Of a stretch of DNA of 64,000 bases, positions 13,701 through 25,772 are shown one piece after another (the first letter of the stretch is position 1; each line of letters starts with the position of its first letter). The notes below the pieces were generated by a model. The model was not told the origin of the DNA. It saw nothing but the letters and a program-made list of their open reading frames with translations, and searched no databases. The DNA lies in assembly GCA_030562195.1 (NCBI GenBank), contig JAUJPP010000007.1, positions 29,199,769 through 29,263,768 on the forward strand, read 5' to 3'. Source of the DNA: Nipponacmea schrenckii. Taxonomy: Eukaryota > Mollusca > Gastropoda > Lottiidae. Both the position numbers and the translations under genes were made by a program.

Positions 13701-14620
13701 AAACTAGAGAGGGAGGGAGTTGAAGATATTGGTGATAAAATGGCCATCCATCAATCTAGATCAAATAATGGTTGATATAAAACTATCCAGATTAATGTGG
13801 CTTGGCATTTAATTTATATGTTAACAGTGGAAAGGTCTCTTGGAATCAGAATGACCATCAAAATAAAGTGACCATTTGTTGTGGTCAATGTCCTGTATAT
13901 TAATCTTCTTTACCTCTATATTTCTTCAGAAAGTCATCAATGTCCATTTTAACTGCAACAGTTAAGCTTCATATGTCATATAGCATTCATTATAGCTGTC
14001 ATTTTCTCTACAGGTCAAAAGCACTGATATGCATAACTCTTAATTGCTTCTGCTTAATTATTCAAGTTTTATTACCAGCTTCCTTAAAACCATTTGAACC
14101 TTCTACATGATGTCATTAATTTGATTTCATATTGGTCTGATACTAAATTCAATCTAAGTTGCTGAGAGTCAATCTGACCTTTGACATCGAATCAGAGAAA
14201 TTCATTGATACAAAAAAGACCTGTCTAAAATAAAATGTATTGAAATAGGAAATTCTAAAGACTCAATCTGTATCTGTTGAAGTGTGTCTGAATAGTCTGT
14301 CGACATTTTCTTTATTAACAAGCCATTTGATTCTTAGTTTCAATTCAAAACCACCAAACAAGAAAACTGAATTAGATTAGCGGAGATTTATGAGAACTTA
14401 TTCTTGGAAACTTAACTTTTATGAAATACAGATTTTTTACAGTAATCTGATTGGATAATCAAACAAAATTTAAAATCAGTTTTTGTGTGTAACCAATCAG
14501 ACTGTCAGACAACAGAAACATCACATCATCTTAAGTTAACCTTTGGAGATGTAAGGCCTAAAATACTAAAATTGTCAGCAATGAAACTCATGGAATCTCA
14601 GAGAGTTTACAGTGGATATA
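10771..14620. other. AT-rich non-coding DNA
   Basis: Nothing was supported apart from the dispersed copy at 13850-13907. Two overlapping minus-strand frames at 11037-11617 are open for 125 and 68 codons, but they match no family I recognise, and frames this long are expected by chance at this base composition. Confidence 0.5.
13850..13907 (+). repeat. Dispersed 58-bp repeat, copy 2
   Basis: This is the second copy of the segment at 9800-9857, at roughly 89 percent identity by eye. Similarity fades on both sides, so it is probably a fragment of a longer interspersed element that I cannot name. Confidence 0.7.
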
Positions 14621-14744
14621 CCAGGGCTGTTGATTTGGCTCTATATGCCAGTCATGACCAGCAGTCATGCCAAAATGACCGTTTGCAAATAGGTTCGGCC
14701 GGACATCAAGTATATGTTAGTGACGTAAAAAAAAAAAATTAAAA
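14621..14744 (+). repeat. Dispersed repeat, copy 2, ending in an A-run
   Basis: The first 42 bp match 3470-3510. The segment continues to a run of 12 A at about 14730, which could be the tail of a retroposed sequence. No tRNA-like promoter boxes were seen. Confidence 0.35.
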
Positions 14745-14825
14745 ATTACATTCCCAAATTCCCATGTTTAGTCATTGAGACTCCTAACACTACCAGGCAA
14801 TAAATTTAGTTAATTAAGAGATTAA

Positions 14826-15197
14826 CGGTAAATGAAATGAAATGAATGGAGTTTTACATCCTACTCTTCTGCACCTTATGGGCTAATGAAGACGGGCAAT
14901 GCCATGCAGTGTGCAGTGAGGGAAATTTTGCCAGGACAGCTGCATTAGCCTACTTTTTGCGATTTCCAACTGTCGAGGGATCTTTAATGTGCACAGCCTG
15001 TAGCACACTGGGCCTCGATTTATTCTCCCTTCTGAACGACTAGACGCTTTTTCCATGTCAGTCCCTCCGACCTGCATCACTGACAAGGGGAAACCGGCCT
15101 GAAAAATCCGAAAGTTCATCTCCACCTTTGCCGGGATTGAACCCTGGACCTTCAGGTTAGCGAGCAAGCGTCTAACCCACTCAGACACTGCGACTCC
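14826..15197 (-). mobile_element. SINE family 1, full-length copy with 10-bp target duplication
   Basis: A tRNA-derived retroposon. On the minus strand the head has a pol III A-box-like TGTCTGAGTGG (15177-15187, one mismatch to consensus) and a B box GGTTCAATCCC (within 15133-15143). A body of about 270 bp follows, and the 3' end is a short (ATTTC)n-type tail seen on the plus strand as aaatgaaatgaaatg. The direct repeat aagagattaa flanks it exactly (14816-14825 and 15198-15207), marking the insertion by target-primed reverse transcription. SINEs encode no protein and depend on a partner LINE. This is the best preserved of at least seven copies or fragments here. Confidence 0.92.
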
Positions 15198-15208
15198 AAG
15201 AGATTAAA

Positions 15209-15299
15209 TGGTAAGAGGTGGTTAATTAACAATGAATCTGGTAAGAGGTGGTCAATTAACAAAAAATCTGTGTATATATCCAATATACACAGATTTTTT
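15209..15299. repeat. 30-bp direct duplication followed by a perfect 16-bp hairpin
   Basis: The segment beginning ctggtaagaggtggt occurs twice in a row (about 15209-15268). It runs into an exact inverted repeat, aaaaaatctgtgtata at 15261-15276 and tatacacagatttttt at 15284-15299, separated by 7 bases. This sits directly beside the SINE insertion. Confidence 0.85.
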
Positions 15300-17670
15300 T
15301 GTAAGCTTACAAGAAGTACTATAAATTCAAATATCTTTGTGAAATTAGCTACCAATAAAATCAAGATCTCATTATTCTGAACTATTAATTGAATAATTAG
15401 CAATAAAAAGAAAATGAATATAGAGTCAAATTGCATAAATATTATGCAATAGTATGAGTCGTGTCCAGAGGTAAAAAATAACTTGAAATAGTATCACTTG
15501 AAGATGAAAAATGGCTGGACACTTAGTAATGCTTCACAATATCAACTAAGTTAACACCACAATAGTGACTTATCGATTAAAAAGAGCTGAGACTTTCTTT
15601 TATTTTGTGTGCCAGGATTCCCAGTTTATTGAGATAAAGTAAATAATTGATTCTAGGATTCCTGACAGTTCAAGAAGATATTGACAGGAAAATTAGAAGT
15701 ACTAATGAGCCATTAGCTTGTGATGAAAGTCCAAAGGGATCAAGGCCACACTGCTAATATACAGTTTTTGTTTTGACTGTTTTGCGGTTGACTTAGAAAA
15801 TTGGGATCTCTTAGATCTTCATGCTTTTTGTCTGACTTACATCTTGATTAATTCTTATAATTTATTACACTAAAATAACATTAAATGGAAATGAATAATC
15901 CTGCAGTACTAAAACTTTGCCTAAGGTAGACAGATAAGTACAGAAAATCGTATCAGTAACCATGATTCAACTAATCAGACCAAAGATCAATAAATGAAAT
16001 TCCACCCTGCATGTAGGCTTTTTATGGCTAGCTTATTTTTGACTTCAAGGCCTGACTTTGTGAAGAACTGACACATCAACCTAACCATATTTCACCAACA
16101 CCCTATCTATTGATGGAAGGAACTTTAAGTAAAGTAGTTGTCCTTTTAGTGGGGTCAGATCTTCTGACTTAAGGTGGTCCTATCGTCACCAAGTGGAAAT
16201 AATCAGTAAATTTCTGACAAGTGTCTTGTATTAATAATATATCTGAAGATGAAATAGATAGGAAATAAGTAGCCAGTCTGAAGTGTTTTATTTTGAAACA
16301 TCTTGACAATTAGATAGATTTATCATCTGCCTTGACACCAGTCAAGTTTACTTTGATAACAGCACAAGAGTGCAAACATGATTATATGATTGTCAGATTA
16401 TTTTGATATTGTGATGTGATGTATGACAATAAGTTCAGAAAGTTTTAGTTCCAATAATGATGAATATTACCAAACATTCATGGCATTGAAATGCGGTTTA
16501 CAGTTGGATAGTACTAAGAGTAGCATAGTCTTGACAGCAACGAAACATCGTCTGGTTGGGAAAAAAATAAATCAACAGCCCTGATCTGGAGTAGAGTTCT
16601 TCATCTTTCTTTTCAACTCCTTGCATAGTTAAGGAATGTAATTTCATGATCACATTCTGCAAATCAATGGCAAAGACTAAAATTAGTAGAAAAAAGTCTG
16701 GAGCACTATCAAAAAAATCCTTCTATAACCTTAAGCTTCTGAAAATAATAATTTTGAAATAGTCCGGTCTAAATAATGTCACAAACTTGTTTTTCCTTGA
16801 CTCTTTCCATAATAACATCACATGATCCAAAAGAAATAGCATCCTAACCAATATTAAATGGTAAGACTCCTGGAATCAAATAGTCTTCAGAGACCTGACT
16901 TGAATATTCTTTCCCCAACGTGAACATTGCATAATTGATGGTTATTTGACCAAATTGTAAACAAGTTTAAAATGAAGTGATGTTTATCTAACTATTGAAT
17001 GTTAAAATGAGTATCTAGGTACACACAAAGTCATGAGAAAAATAGAATAGATTCTAATTTTCATCTCAGTCCTGTTTACTCAATGTCTGTCTTACAGGAA
17101 CTGGATCTGTTTTAATCTAATCTACACATCACTACGCCTTTGTATTGGCATGTTCTTGCATTCTCAGACATGGACAGATCAGAATACGGTCACCTTTTAG
17201 AGCCACATTTTATAACTTTCAAGTTCTGAACCAAATCACTGCCAGGAATATTCCTTAGAGTATGTCAAAGGTTAATTGCATTCTAATTCATATCTAGAAT
17301 GATTTGAAAAACAACTCTGAACTATCAAAATTTAAAGATATTCTTTTTCAATCAAATTACATAGTAGTTTGAAGCTCTCATCTCGGTGTGCAAAATTCAG
17401 GTGAGCTTGAAAGAGTTATCTTTCCTCATTTCAATTGACCCAGCTGAAATGTAAGTGCTGATTTTGATAGAATTATAACCATATCTGAAAGTTTGTTTTC
17501 AAAAAATCTTTCTTATACAGTGGCATGAAATTAGAAATAAACCATTTTTAATTCGATGGCAGTTTTTCAAAACTCTGACATCAGGACTGGATCACTACAA
17601 ACTCCTGAGTAGCAAACGTCATGTACCATTTTACAATCTCATCTGAATGGTTTGATCAAGTCAAAGTGCT
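15300..17670. other. AT-rich non-coding DNA
   Basis: I found no supported gene or repeat boundary here. A CAG|GTGAGC donor-like string at about 17397 follows a weak acceptor, but the implied 36-nt piece has no recognisable peptide. Confidence 0.5.
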
Positions 17671-17988
17671 TGTGAGGTTCTATAGCACAGCGGTTAGAAC
17701 TTTGGTTCTTAACGTCATGACGTCATTTCTTGGATACATTGAAAATGACGAATGCGAGTTCAAATCTCGATCAGTGTGTGAAAGTTCGATGATCTTGAAT
17801 AAGTCATCTTCACTCATAATTCCAGTTCACCCAGCTGTAAATGGGTACGGATAATCCGGGAAAGATTAATGCCAAAAGGTTTGGCCAAGGACCAGATGGT
17901 AGAAAGGATCCCTGTCACGGCCGACTTGTGAACCTAAGTCCTATCCTTGTAAAACATGGTTGATTCGTTCTTTCTTTTTCTTCTTTTG
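17671..17988 (+). mobile_element. SINE family 2, near-complete copy
   Basis: A tRNA-derived SINE. It has an exact A box TAGCACAGCGG (17683-17693) and a B-box-like AGTTCAAATCT (17757-17767). The body contains ccagttcacccagctgtaaa, gataatccgggaaagat and atgccaaaaggtttggccaa, and a T/C-rich tail ends near 17988. The boxes are farther apart than in a tRNA; the extra sequence includes the palindrome tgacgtca (17718-17725). The motif ttgtga occurs at both edges but is too short to prove a target duplication. Two fragments of the same family are at 7181-7272 and 22631-22692. Confidence 0.82.
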
Positions 17989-18096
17989 TTGTGAAAATAA
18001 GATCTATAAGTAATAGAATAGGATTGATCTAAGATAATTAGTCTGATTCTAAAACTGTTTTCTGCATGAAGAATATGTCAAGATCTAAAATGGCTT

Positions 18097-18286
18097 AATC
18101 TGAATAGTTGTTGACACGGAAATTTCCCAATCTGAATAGCTGTTGACACAGAAATTGCCCAAAAAGAATAGTTGATGACACAGAAATTTCCCAATCTGAA
18201 TAGTTGATAACACGGAAATTTCCCATTCTGAATTGCTGTTAACATGGAAATTTCCCAATCTGAATAGCTGTTGACACGGAAATTTC
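18097..18286. repeat. 32-bp minisatellite, about 6 copies
   Basis: The unit includes aatctgaatagttgttgaca, then cggaaatttccc. Copies vary at a few positions (gttg/gctg, cacgg/cacag). The minus-strand frame through it (18085-18303) is a by-product. Confidence 0.92.
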
Positions 18287-20049
18287 AATGTTGTCATAAT
18301 CAATCAAAACTTTAACATGAGAAATATGTCTTCTAAAATAACACCTATCTTACATGTAAATTAGATTAAAATTTCATTTAACAAGATTGATTTCTTTAGA
18401 GTGCTGAACAATATATTGGCGTTTCACTCAGAAATACAACACATACAAAAATCTTAAAAGACCTTAGAAAGAATATGTTTTTATTATGCAACGAGATAAA
18501 AGGATATGAGGTATTGAAAGCATAAACGATGAATAGAAAGGGCATTAACGATTACTCTTGGAAATAATAGGTTGGTTAATCATATTTTCTATTGTTCTGA
18601 GGACAATACCTGGTATTAGTCTATGTTCCGTTGACATTGCTGACAGGAAATCAGCTAGGCATGTATGTGCTATATCTTAACTATAATCATCTCATAGTTG
18701 CAGGCAATGAAAGGAGAACTGTATTGATTTTATTTGAAATATTTCAGGCTTTCGATCTAACTAACAATCGTGTCGACATGCCAACATTTATATATAACAA
18801 TTCTAAAGATTCCAACTTATAACAGAATGACAAAACCAAATGTCCATGTCAAGATGTCACGCATTTAGTGGACGCTAATTTTGTATCTATCGAACAACAA
18901 ACAATTCTTTTTGTCTTTAATTATGCATCTTCTCTTCTACTTCAATTCTTTTAAGAGTTAAGAGAAATGATGCTTTTTCTTTGATTTGAAATATTGAAAT
19001 TGTTTGTTTTTTTGCATTGTTTGTTAATATATAAAAGGAAATCGTGACAGAAACTTCTGAAGATTAAAATTCTTTTTGCACAAATTAAAGAGAATCTTTT
19101 TTATTTCATATTGAAATAAAAAATAGTATATATGAATGATAAGAACAGCGCTAGGAAATTGGACTTTGTTCTTGTCTTTAATTTAAACAGACTTTCTTTC
19201 ACCTTCAGGTTTTGAAGCACCAATGACAAGAGCTTCCTTCTTCTGATGTTGCTGATGTCTACTTCAGACTAAAATAAATAAATATATTTACCTCCTATAT
19301 GAACTTTATCATAGATTGCTCCCATGTTTCCATGAAGACCTGCTCTTCTTTAATCTCAACATGAAGGTAAATTTGCTGTACACTGATCCAAAAATAACAC
19401 ATCCAATAGAATTTTAATGAAAAATATAGATGCACAAAGGTGATAATAAAGTTTATATGTTTATCCCAGAATTGTTTTCAAGTTGAGGCACTAATTGAAT
19501 AGAATGCTTTTTTACAATTTTTTTTATTGGAATTCACACAAAAAATGCTTCAAAAACAGTCTGTGTTGAAGCTTTGATAAGGTATCAATGTTGACTTTAA
19601 TAATGAAGAGTTCTGCTGCCAAAATTCACAAATGAACTATACTATAAACAGTAGTAGTTTCACAAGATTAAAAAGACTACACCTTCACACTAGTAGTTAA
19701 TATAAAGTGTTATGAAATTCTATCAATTTTATAAAGTGAGTTAGAAAAAAGGAAATCAACTGGAAAGTTTTACACCCACACTTTAAAGAAGATATATGAA
19801 TTTTGTCTACGTGTATGTTATTTATTTAAAAGGAATAAAGTCAGACTGTTCTCAGAATATTCACGTTAAAGCTGTTTATGAAACATATCCAAGATCTAAA
19901 ATTCAAATATCAACATTTTAGAAGCACTTAGGAGTAGTCACTCACCAAAATAAAATAATTCCAACCATCAAAACATAACATGAAATATTCAATTTTTTAT
20001 AACTAACTCCAATTTAGATATTAATAATCATACAAGAAGTCAAGTATAT
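18287..20049. other. AT-rich non-coding DNA
   Basis: No gene, mobile element or array boundary could be supported. Short open frames here show no recognisable motif. Confidence 0.5.
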
Positions 20050-20556
20050 AAGTAAACACCATATTACACTGTATACAAATCCCAAGTAAACACCATATTG
20101 CACTGTGTACAAATCTCAAGTAAACACTATATTCAGTATACCAATCTTAAGTAAACACTATATTTCAATATACAAATCTCAAGTAAACTCTATATTTCAG
20201 TATACCAATCTCAAGTAAACACAATATTTCAGTATACAAATCTCAAGTAAACACTATATTTCAGTAAACCAATCTCAAGTAAACACTATATTTCAGTACA
20301 CAAATCTCAAGTAAACACTATATTTCAGTATACAAATCTCAAGTAAACACTATATTTCAGTATACCAATCTCCAGTAAACACTATATTTCAGTAAACCAA
20401 TCTCAAGTAAACACTATATTTCAGTATACAAATCTCAAGTAAACACTATATTTCAGTATACAAATCTCAAGTAAACACTATATTTCAGTAAACAGATCTT
20501 AAGTACACACTATATTTCAGGATACAAATCTGAAGAAAACACTATATTTCAGTATT
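20050..20556. repeat. 32-bp minisatellite, about 16 copies
   Basis: The core aagtaaacactatatttcag is followed by tatacaaatctc. The first three units are more diverged (accatattacactg), and the later units are nearly uniform, which suggests recent expansion of the central part. Confidence 0.95.
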
Positions 20557-22630
20557 TTCTAAATCTCATGTTTTCTGAAACATAGTCATCATTCTCAGAA
20601 TTTTAACTTTAATGTACTACAAAAAACCAGTCAAAGAGAAAAGGTAACAAGTAAAATTCACAGTTTTCTATGGTGTTAATGTAATTAAAATAACAGTAAG
20701 TTTGTACACTCACACTTAATAGCAGTCAAGCAAACTTGAATATTTCCACCAAAACAGTGTGAAATACATACAAATTTATCATACTTGTTCAGGCTATTTG
20801 TTTAAATGCACTTGCACAATAAAACACAAAACAAATTGTACTTGTTGTCATGCGCTATCAACACTAAGCAACCTATTAATCTAGTATTTTGTGTCCAAAG
20901 TTTTCATGTGTAATTTCCATATAGATTAATAGTGGTCAAAAATCTTTAAATTAACAGTTGAATTAAATTTTAACTTGAGATTAGAAGTTCTGAACTTTCT
21001 TCAAATATCAGTCTTAGCAATGTGACTCCTCTAAAGTAAAATGCCTGGTCATCAAGATCAACGATGGGAGAGCTTCAATTTAGTTATGAAACAGAATGAC
21101 TAGCATCTCATCAGCCATCTGTTTTACTATATTTATATGCATAGTGTACTACTGATATTACTCAATACCTTTACTAGTCATTAACCTCTTTAAAACCTAT
21201 TTAAATATGATAATTATGCACATAATATATCTATGATCAATAGCTCATGAATATTTAATAGCAAGGCACTCAGATATATTCTAATATTTATATTGAATAA
21301 GGTACAAATTAACAAAGAAGTTCACATGGTATTTGTTAGCACTCAGGAATTTTTCTGAGATCATGTTTTTACTAAATACCAAAAAACACTACAATTACAC
21401 AGTATGACTGCAAGAATTACAAAGAACAAGACTTATTCAACCAAGAATCTTAATTGTGTTTCCAGCACTCGAGCAAAAAAAATCACTCAAAACCATCAAA
21501 TTATACCAGAAACAAGCACAATCATCTGACAATGCATTTAGATATTTAATAAGAATTTATGGCAGGTTATGAGAGTTCACTGAAACATTTCTACATAAAC
21601 CATCATTATTCTAATAGGAGATAATTTGGAGTCTTAGCATGGTGCCAATTTTGTTCTTGTTACTACAATTTTATGATTATAGTAAAAGATTGCAGATATT
21701 TTCTTGCCTTTACACTGCAGTTTATACATAAATCTCACAAAATACAAACAATAATGGTTGAATATATTTATGAAAAAACTTCTTTGCCAGATTTATCGGG
21801 ACGTCAGAATCCGAATTCGCATTAAACAAATGGTTATCGCAGGAATCTGAATTAACCTAATGATTTTGTTATAGATGAAAGTTTCAGGTTGACATCCAAT
21901 CAATCACAATTAAGAGCACACCAGAAACCTGATCATTCCCAAGCAATTTGCCACACACTAACCACACTCGTTATTCATGTCATCCAATATCACATTTGAT
22001 GCTCAAAACAAAAATTTCTCCCTATGGCTCAAATGTTTTGTCAACATCCCAAAGCAAATTAAATATTCCAGAATCACGGTGATCCAATGAGAAATCAAGT
22101 TGACTCTTTGTTATGTCAATGTTAATCATGACATGAATATTTTATCTTGTTTCTATATTGACGTCCTTATTCTTCAAATCAAAGATTTTATCAAGCGACG
22201 GAGGTCATCAATTCTAAATTAACTATCAACTGTGAGGCAAGACACTGACTTCATCCCATTAATTTGCTATGTGGATGCATGAAAGGTAAGAAGAAATTGA
22301 TTTGATCTTTCATGTTCAAGCCAATTAACAGAATTTCTTTTCCTTTGATGTCACAAGATGGTCTCTGTACCATCAATCTAGGATATGTTTCTTGCAAAAC
22401 TTTCACACCTTTATCAATTTAATTTCAGTTTAAAAACAATTGATGAATAAATAATTTCCAAAAGAAAGTTACAGACGCTATTTTTTTAAACTTCAATGGT
22501 AGTTTGATCAAATTTTCAACATTTCACTGTGCTTCCAATTCAATTTACTCCAGACTATGACATTATTGATTAACGAATTAATTTTTAACACATCAAAGCA
22601 TTTATAGCTAGAATAGTATATAGTTTCAGT
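20557..22630. other. AT-rich non-coding DNA
   Basis: No coding segment or repeat boundary was recognised. Confidence 0.5.
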
Positions 22631-22692
22631 GCGAAGCTCTTGGCATACATCTACCCCAATTATCTATACCCATTTACTGCTCTATCAATTGA
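22631..22692 (-). mobile_element. SINE family 2, short fragment
   Basis: The minus strand reads agtaaatgggta, a diverged gataat segment and atgccaag in the same order as the copy at 17671-17988. Only the body survives. Confidence 0.55.
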
Positions 22693-22744
22693 ATTAACTA
22701 GGATGACTTACGGGCGTTAATATTAACTATGCAGTCTCACACTG

Positions 22745-23157
22745 CTTTTATTGACTGAGCTGTAACAGCTATTCTGGACCGATGCAATAAAACCACATCA
22801 ATGAACCTGGCCTACAACAGCTATTCTGAACCCATGCACTAAAACAATGTTGATGAATTGAGCAATAATACCACATCAATGAACTTTGGCTAAAGCAGCT
22901 ATTCTGAACCCATGCAATAATACCATGTCAATGAGCCTGGTCTGTAACAGCTATTCTGAACCCATGCCACAATACCATGTCAATGAACCTGGGCTATAAC
23001 AGCTATTCTGAACCTATGCAATAAAACCATGACAATGATCCTGAGCTTTGACAACTATTCTGAACCCATGCAATAAAACCATGTCAATGACCTGGGCTGT
23101 AATAGCTATTCTGAACCCATGCAATACTACAACGTGAACCGGAGATTTAACAGCTAT
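22745..23157. repeat. Approximately 52-bp minisatellite, about 8 copies
   Basis: The unit carries agctattctgaacccatgca, then ataaaaccatgtcaatgaac and a ctgggct spacer. Copies vary in length by several bases, and one copy near 22850 has lost half the unit. Confidence 0.9.
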
Positions 23158-23719
23158 CTATATACTAAAGAATAGTCCTAATAATGTACTGTAAATACCT
23201 TAAACTATGCAAGCAATAACAGTATCAGGAGCATTTTATGCACAAGATATTCACTTTTATAATTCTTCCCTTATGTCATTTGACATTCGAGATATACATG
23301 TATATGCAACTGCATCATTCATTTTAATATAGACTTTTGAATAAATGTCAACTTATGTATTTCAACTTAGACTTGTGAAAGATCAAGAGAATAGTGATAA
23401 AAGACCTAGCACCATGTCAATCAATCTTACTCCAATACAATGAAATCATACAATTTTGAATCACAGTAAACATGATTAATAATTCAATACAAGAAGATGA
23501 ATTGATAAATATCCATAGTGACTCATTCTATAATGAATGAATTATTCACATATAATAAACAAACTTTCAATGCTTGTATCTATGTTTCTGTATAAAAGAA
23601 AACCTATGCTTTGATTGACTAAAATAAAAACTGTATCAATAACAGATTTCAATGAACTGAAATTATGTAAAATTGGCTTCATAATAAGGTTGTTCCTATA
23701 TATGTATTTGTCTCCTGTA

Positions 23720-23935
23720 CTTCACAATGTAATGAAATGCAATGGATTTTACATCCCGATTGGGCACATAGAGGAAGTTAACACCATGCAGTGTACAAGA
23801 AGAAACCGTTTTTCTAAGAGAACAGCATAAAGCCTATACTTTTTCTATTTCCCACTGTCAAGCTAATAGCCTGTAGCATGTGAGACCTCTGTTTGCCCCA
23901 TCCAAATGTCAGCCTCTCCTATTAACATTAGTTTG
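23720..23935 (-). mobile_element. SINE family 1, diverged copy lacking the tRNA head
   Basis: The plus strand begins aatgaaatgcaatgga.tttacatcc and goes on through ccatgcagtgta, atttcccactgtcaag, gcctgtagca and tgtcagcctctcc. These match the minus-strand copy at 14826-15197 in order. The promoter-bearing end is missing and the body has several deletions. Confidence 0.72.
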
Positions 23936-24150
23936 GTTTTAACATATGAAATTAAAAGTAAAAGAATTTGGTAATGACAACAGTTTGAAACTCTGCATGT
24001 ATTAACTTAACCTATAACCCCAAAGTAGCAAGAAAGCTTAAAAATCTGGGAGCTCCTCCCATACCCAATCCTTGTCATTTTGCAACAGCTTTCTATTCCA
24101 TACCTATGTAAATAAATGTGGGTTGTTTAAAAACTGTTTATTAAACTATT

Positions 24151-24236
24151 AATAACATATATATGTATTATAATACTAATATGATATATATATGTATTTT
24201 ATACTAATATCATAAATATATGTATGTATACTATAA
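24151..24236. repeat. Imperfect TA-rich microsatellite
   Basis: Interspersed atatatatgtat runs are separated by tataatactaatatga. A simple-sequence tract with no coding content. Confidence 0.75.
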
Positions 24237-25498
24237 TACTCCAAGGAATCAGTTCTTAACAGAATATATATCACATAAATCATGTATAATATGTTAATTC
24301 GTATTTTTAATATATTATAACTGTAACATATTTACTCTAGTCCTTAGCCAACAATAATACATTATAATGTCACACTTTTATAGTTTCCATATTAAATTAT
24401 TCAAATAATATTCAGTCATTTAGTACACCAGAGAACTAATTTTGTCTACCAATGTTCCCTTAAGTAGGTTTTATTCTTGCCAAATTGTTCCACTTCCGAA
24501 AAGAGACTAACAACACCAATTTTATCAGACCAAACCTTGACTTGGTCTGTTGGTCAACAATGATTCTTTAAATTTCTAGAAATTGAAGTCCTTTCAAAGG
24601 TCTATATTTCTGAAAGATTATATATTTATAAATGTTATGTCCTATTAATGTCTTCATCATACATAATCTTAAAAGAAGCCTCAAGCTTTCATACAACTAA
24701 AAATCAATAAATGAGACAAAATGATCCAATAACTGACTTTAGAGAATCTTGGGAATGAACTGTCATAAAACTAGAAAATTATACTAAGAGATAAATTTTA
24801 ATGAGAAACTATTTTGAATGCAATAAAATAATGTCCATTATGAAATGACAATTAAGATTTGGAAGAATAAAACAGGGCAATTATGAGTAAGGCTGAATAT
24901 AAAGACTATAGTCAGAGCTTGGATACCAACAGAGTTGTTTTATTCAATATATTTTTAGGAACACAGAAGTTTGACTCAACCTTTTAGGAACTCTCATCCT
25001 GGTCCAATAAAAGTTCTAATTAACAGAAATTGTTTCACTGAATAAATTTAAGTTGGGTTAGAAAAATAGTGAAATAGTGGATCAGAGGATTAGAACTAGT
25101 AATAAACCAGTCAAAACAATTTTTTAACAATTTAATGGATTTGTCTCTGGTAGCTGATTAGTTATTATTTTTTTAAAAGTTTTATTAGATCAAATCCATG
25201 TCCTAACTTATAAACTTCCTCCCACAAAACACATTACTAGAATGTACAGCAACTGGAAGTCATGTTTTGTTTGTTTTGTTTTCCACCTGTTGAATTGCCA
25301 GCAGCAATTTCTTATAAGAACTTTTTGTAAGAATACTCCTTGGTAACCTTTATGTTGTATACCAGACTATCAGATAAAAAACACTATAGAATAATTTGTG
25401 TATCTGAATAAACAAATAGATATAATATAAACACTTAAAGGTTATATCATTAAACAACATTGTACAATCATAGTACACAAACACTACTATTTCTAACC

Positions 25499-25680
25499 CA
25501 AAGAAGAATATTCACCAGTTATAATCATCTAATTTGAAGGTGAGCTATTTACTGATGATAATGAAATAAAAAATAACATAGTGGCTTCCAAAGAAGAATA
25601 TTCACCAGCTATAATCATTTAATTTGAAGGTGAGCTACTTACTGATGATAATGAAATAAAAAATAACATAGTGGCTTCCA
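25499..25680. repeat. Two direct copies of a 90-bp unit
   Basis: A segment beginning caaagaagaatattcaccag starts at 25499 and again at 25589. The copies are almost identical (cagtt/cagct, catct/cattt, tattt/tactt), so the duplication is recent. A partial third start (ggcttccaaagaaaata) follows. Confidence 0.92.
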
Positions 25681-25734
25681 AAGAAAATAAAAAATACAAA
25701 GATCCAAAAACATTATGGCTTCTAAAAACAGATA

Positions 25735-25772
25735 TATATTTGTGTTTCTCCTCCTTCCCCCTCTCCCAAGAC
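25735..25772. repeat. Dispersed pyrimidine-rich segment, copy 2
   Basis: tttgtgttt followed by tcctccttccccctctccca matches the block at 3718-3756. Confidence 0.45.

Noticed and set aside
15133..15187. Possible tRNA gene
   Set aside because: A and B boxes are present, but the sequence does not fold as a full tRNA and belongs to a SINE with target duplication.
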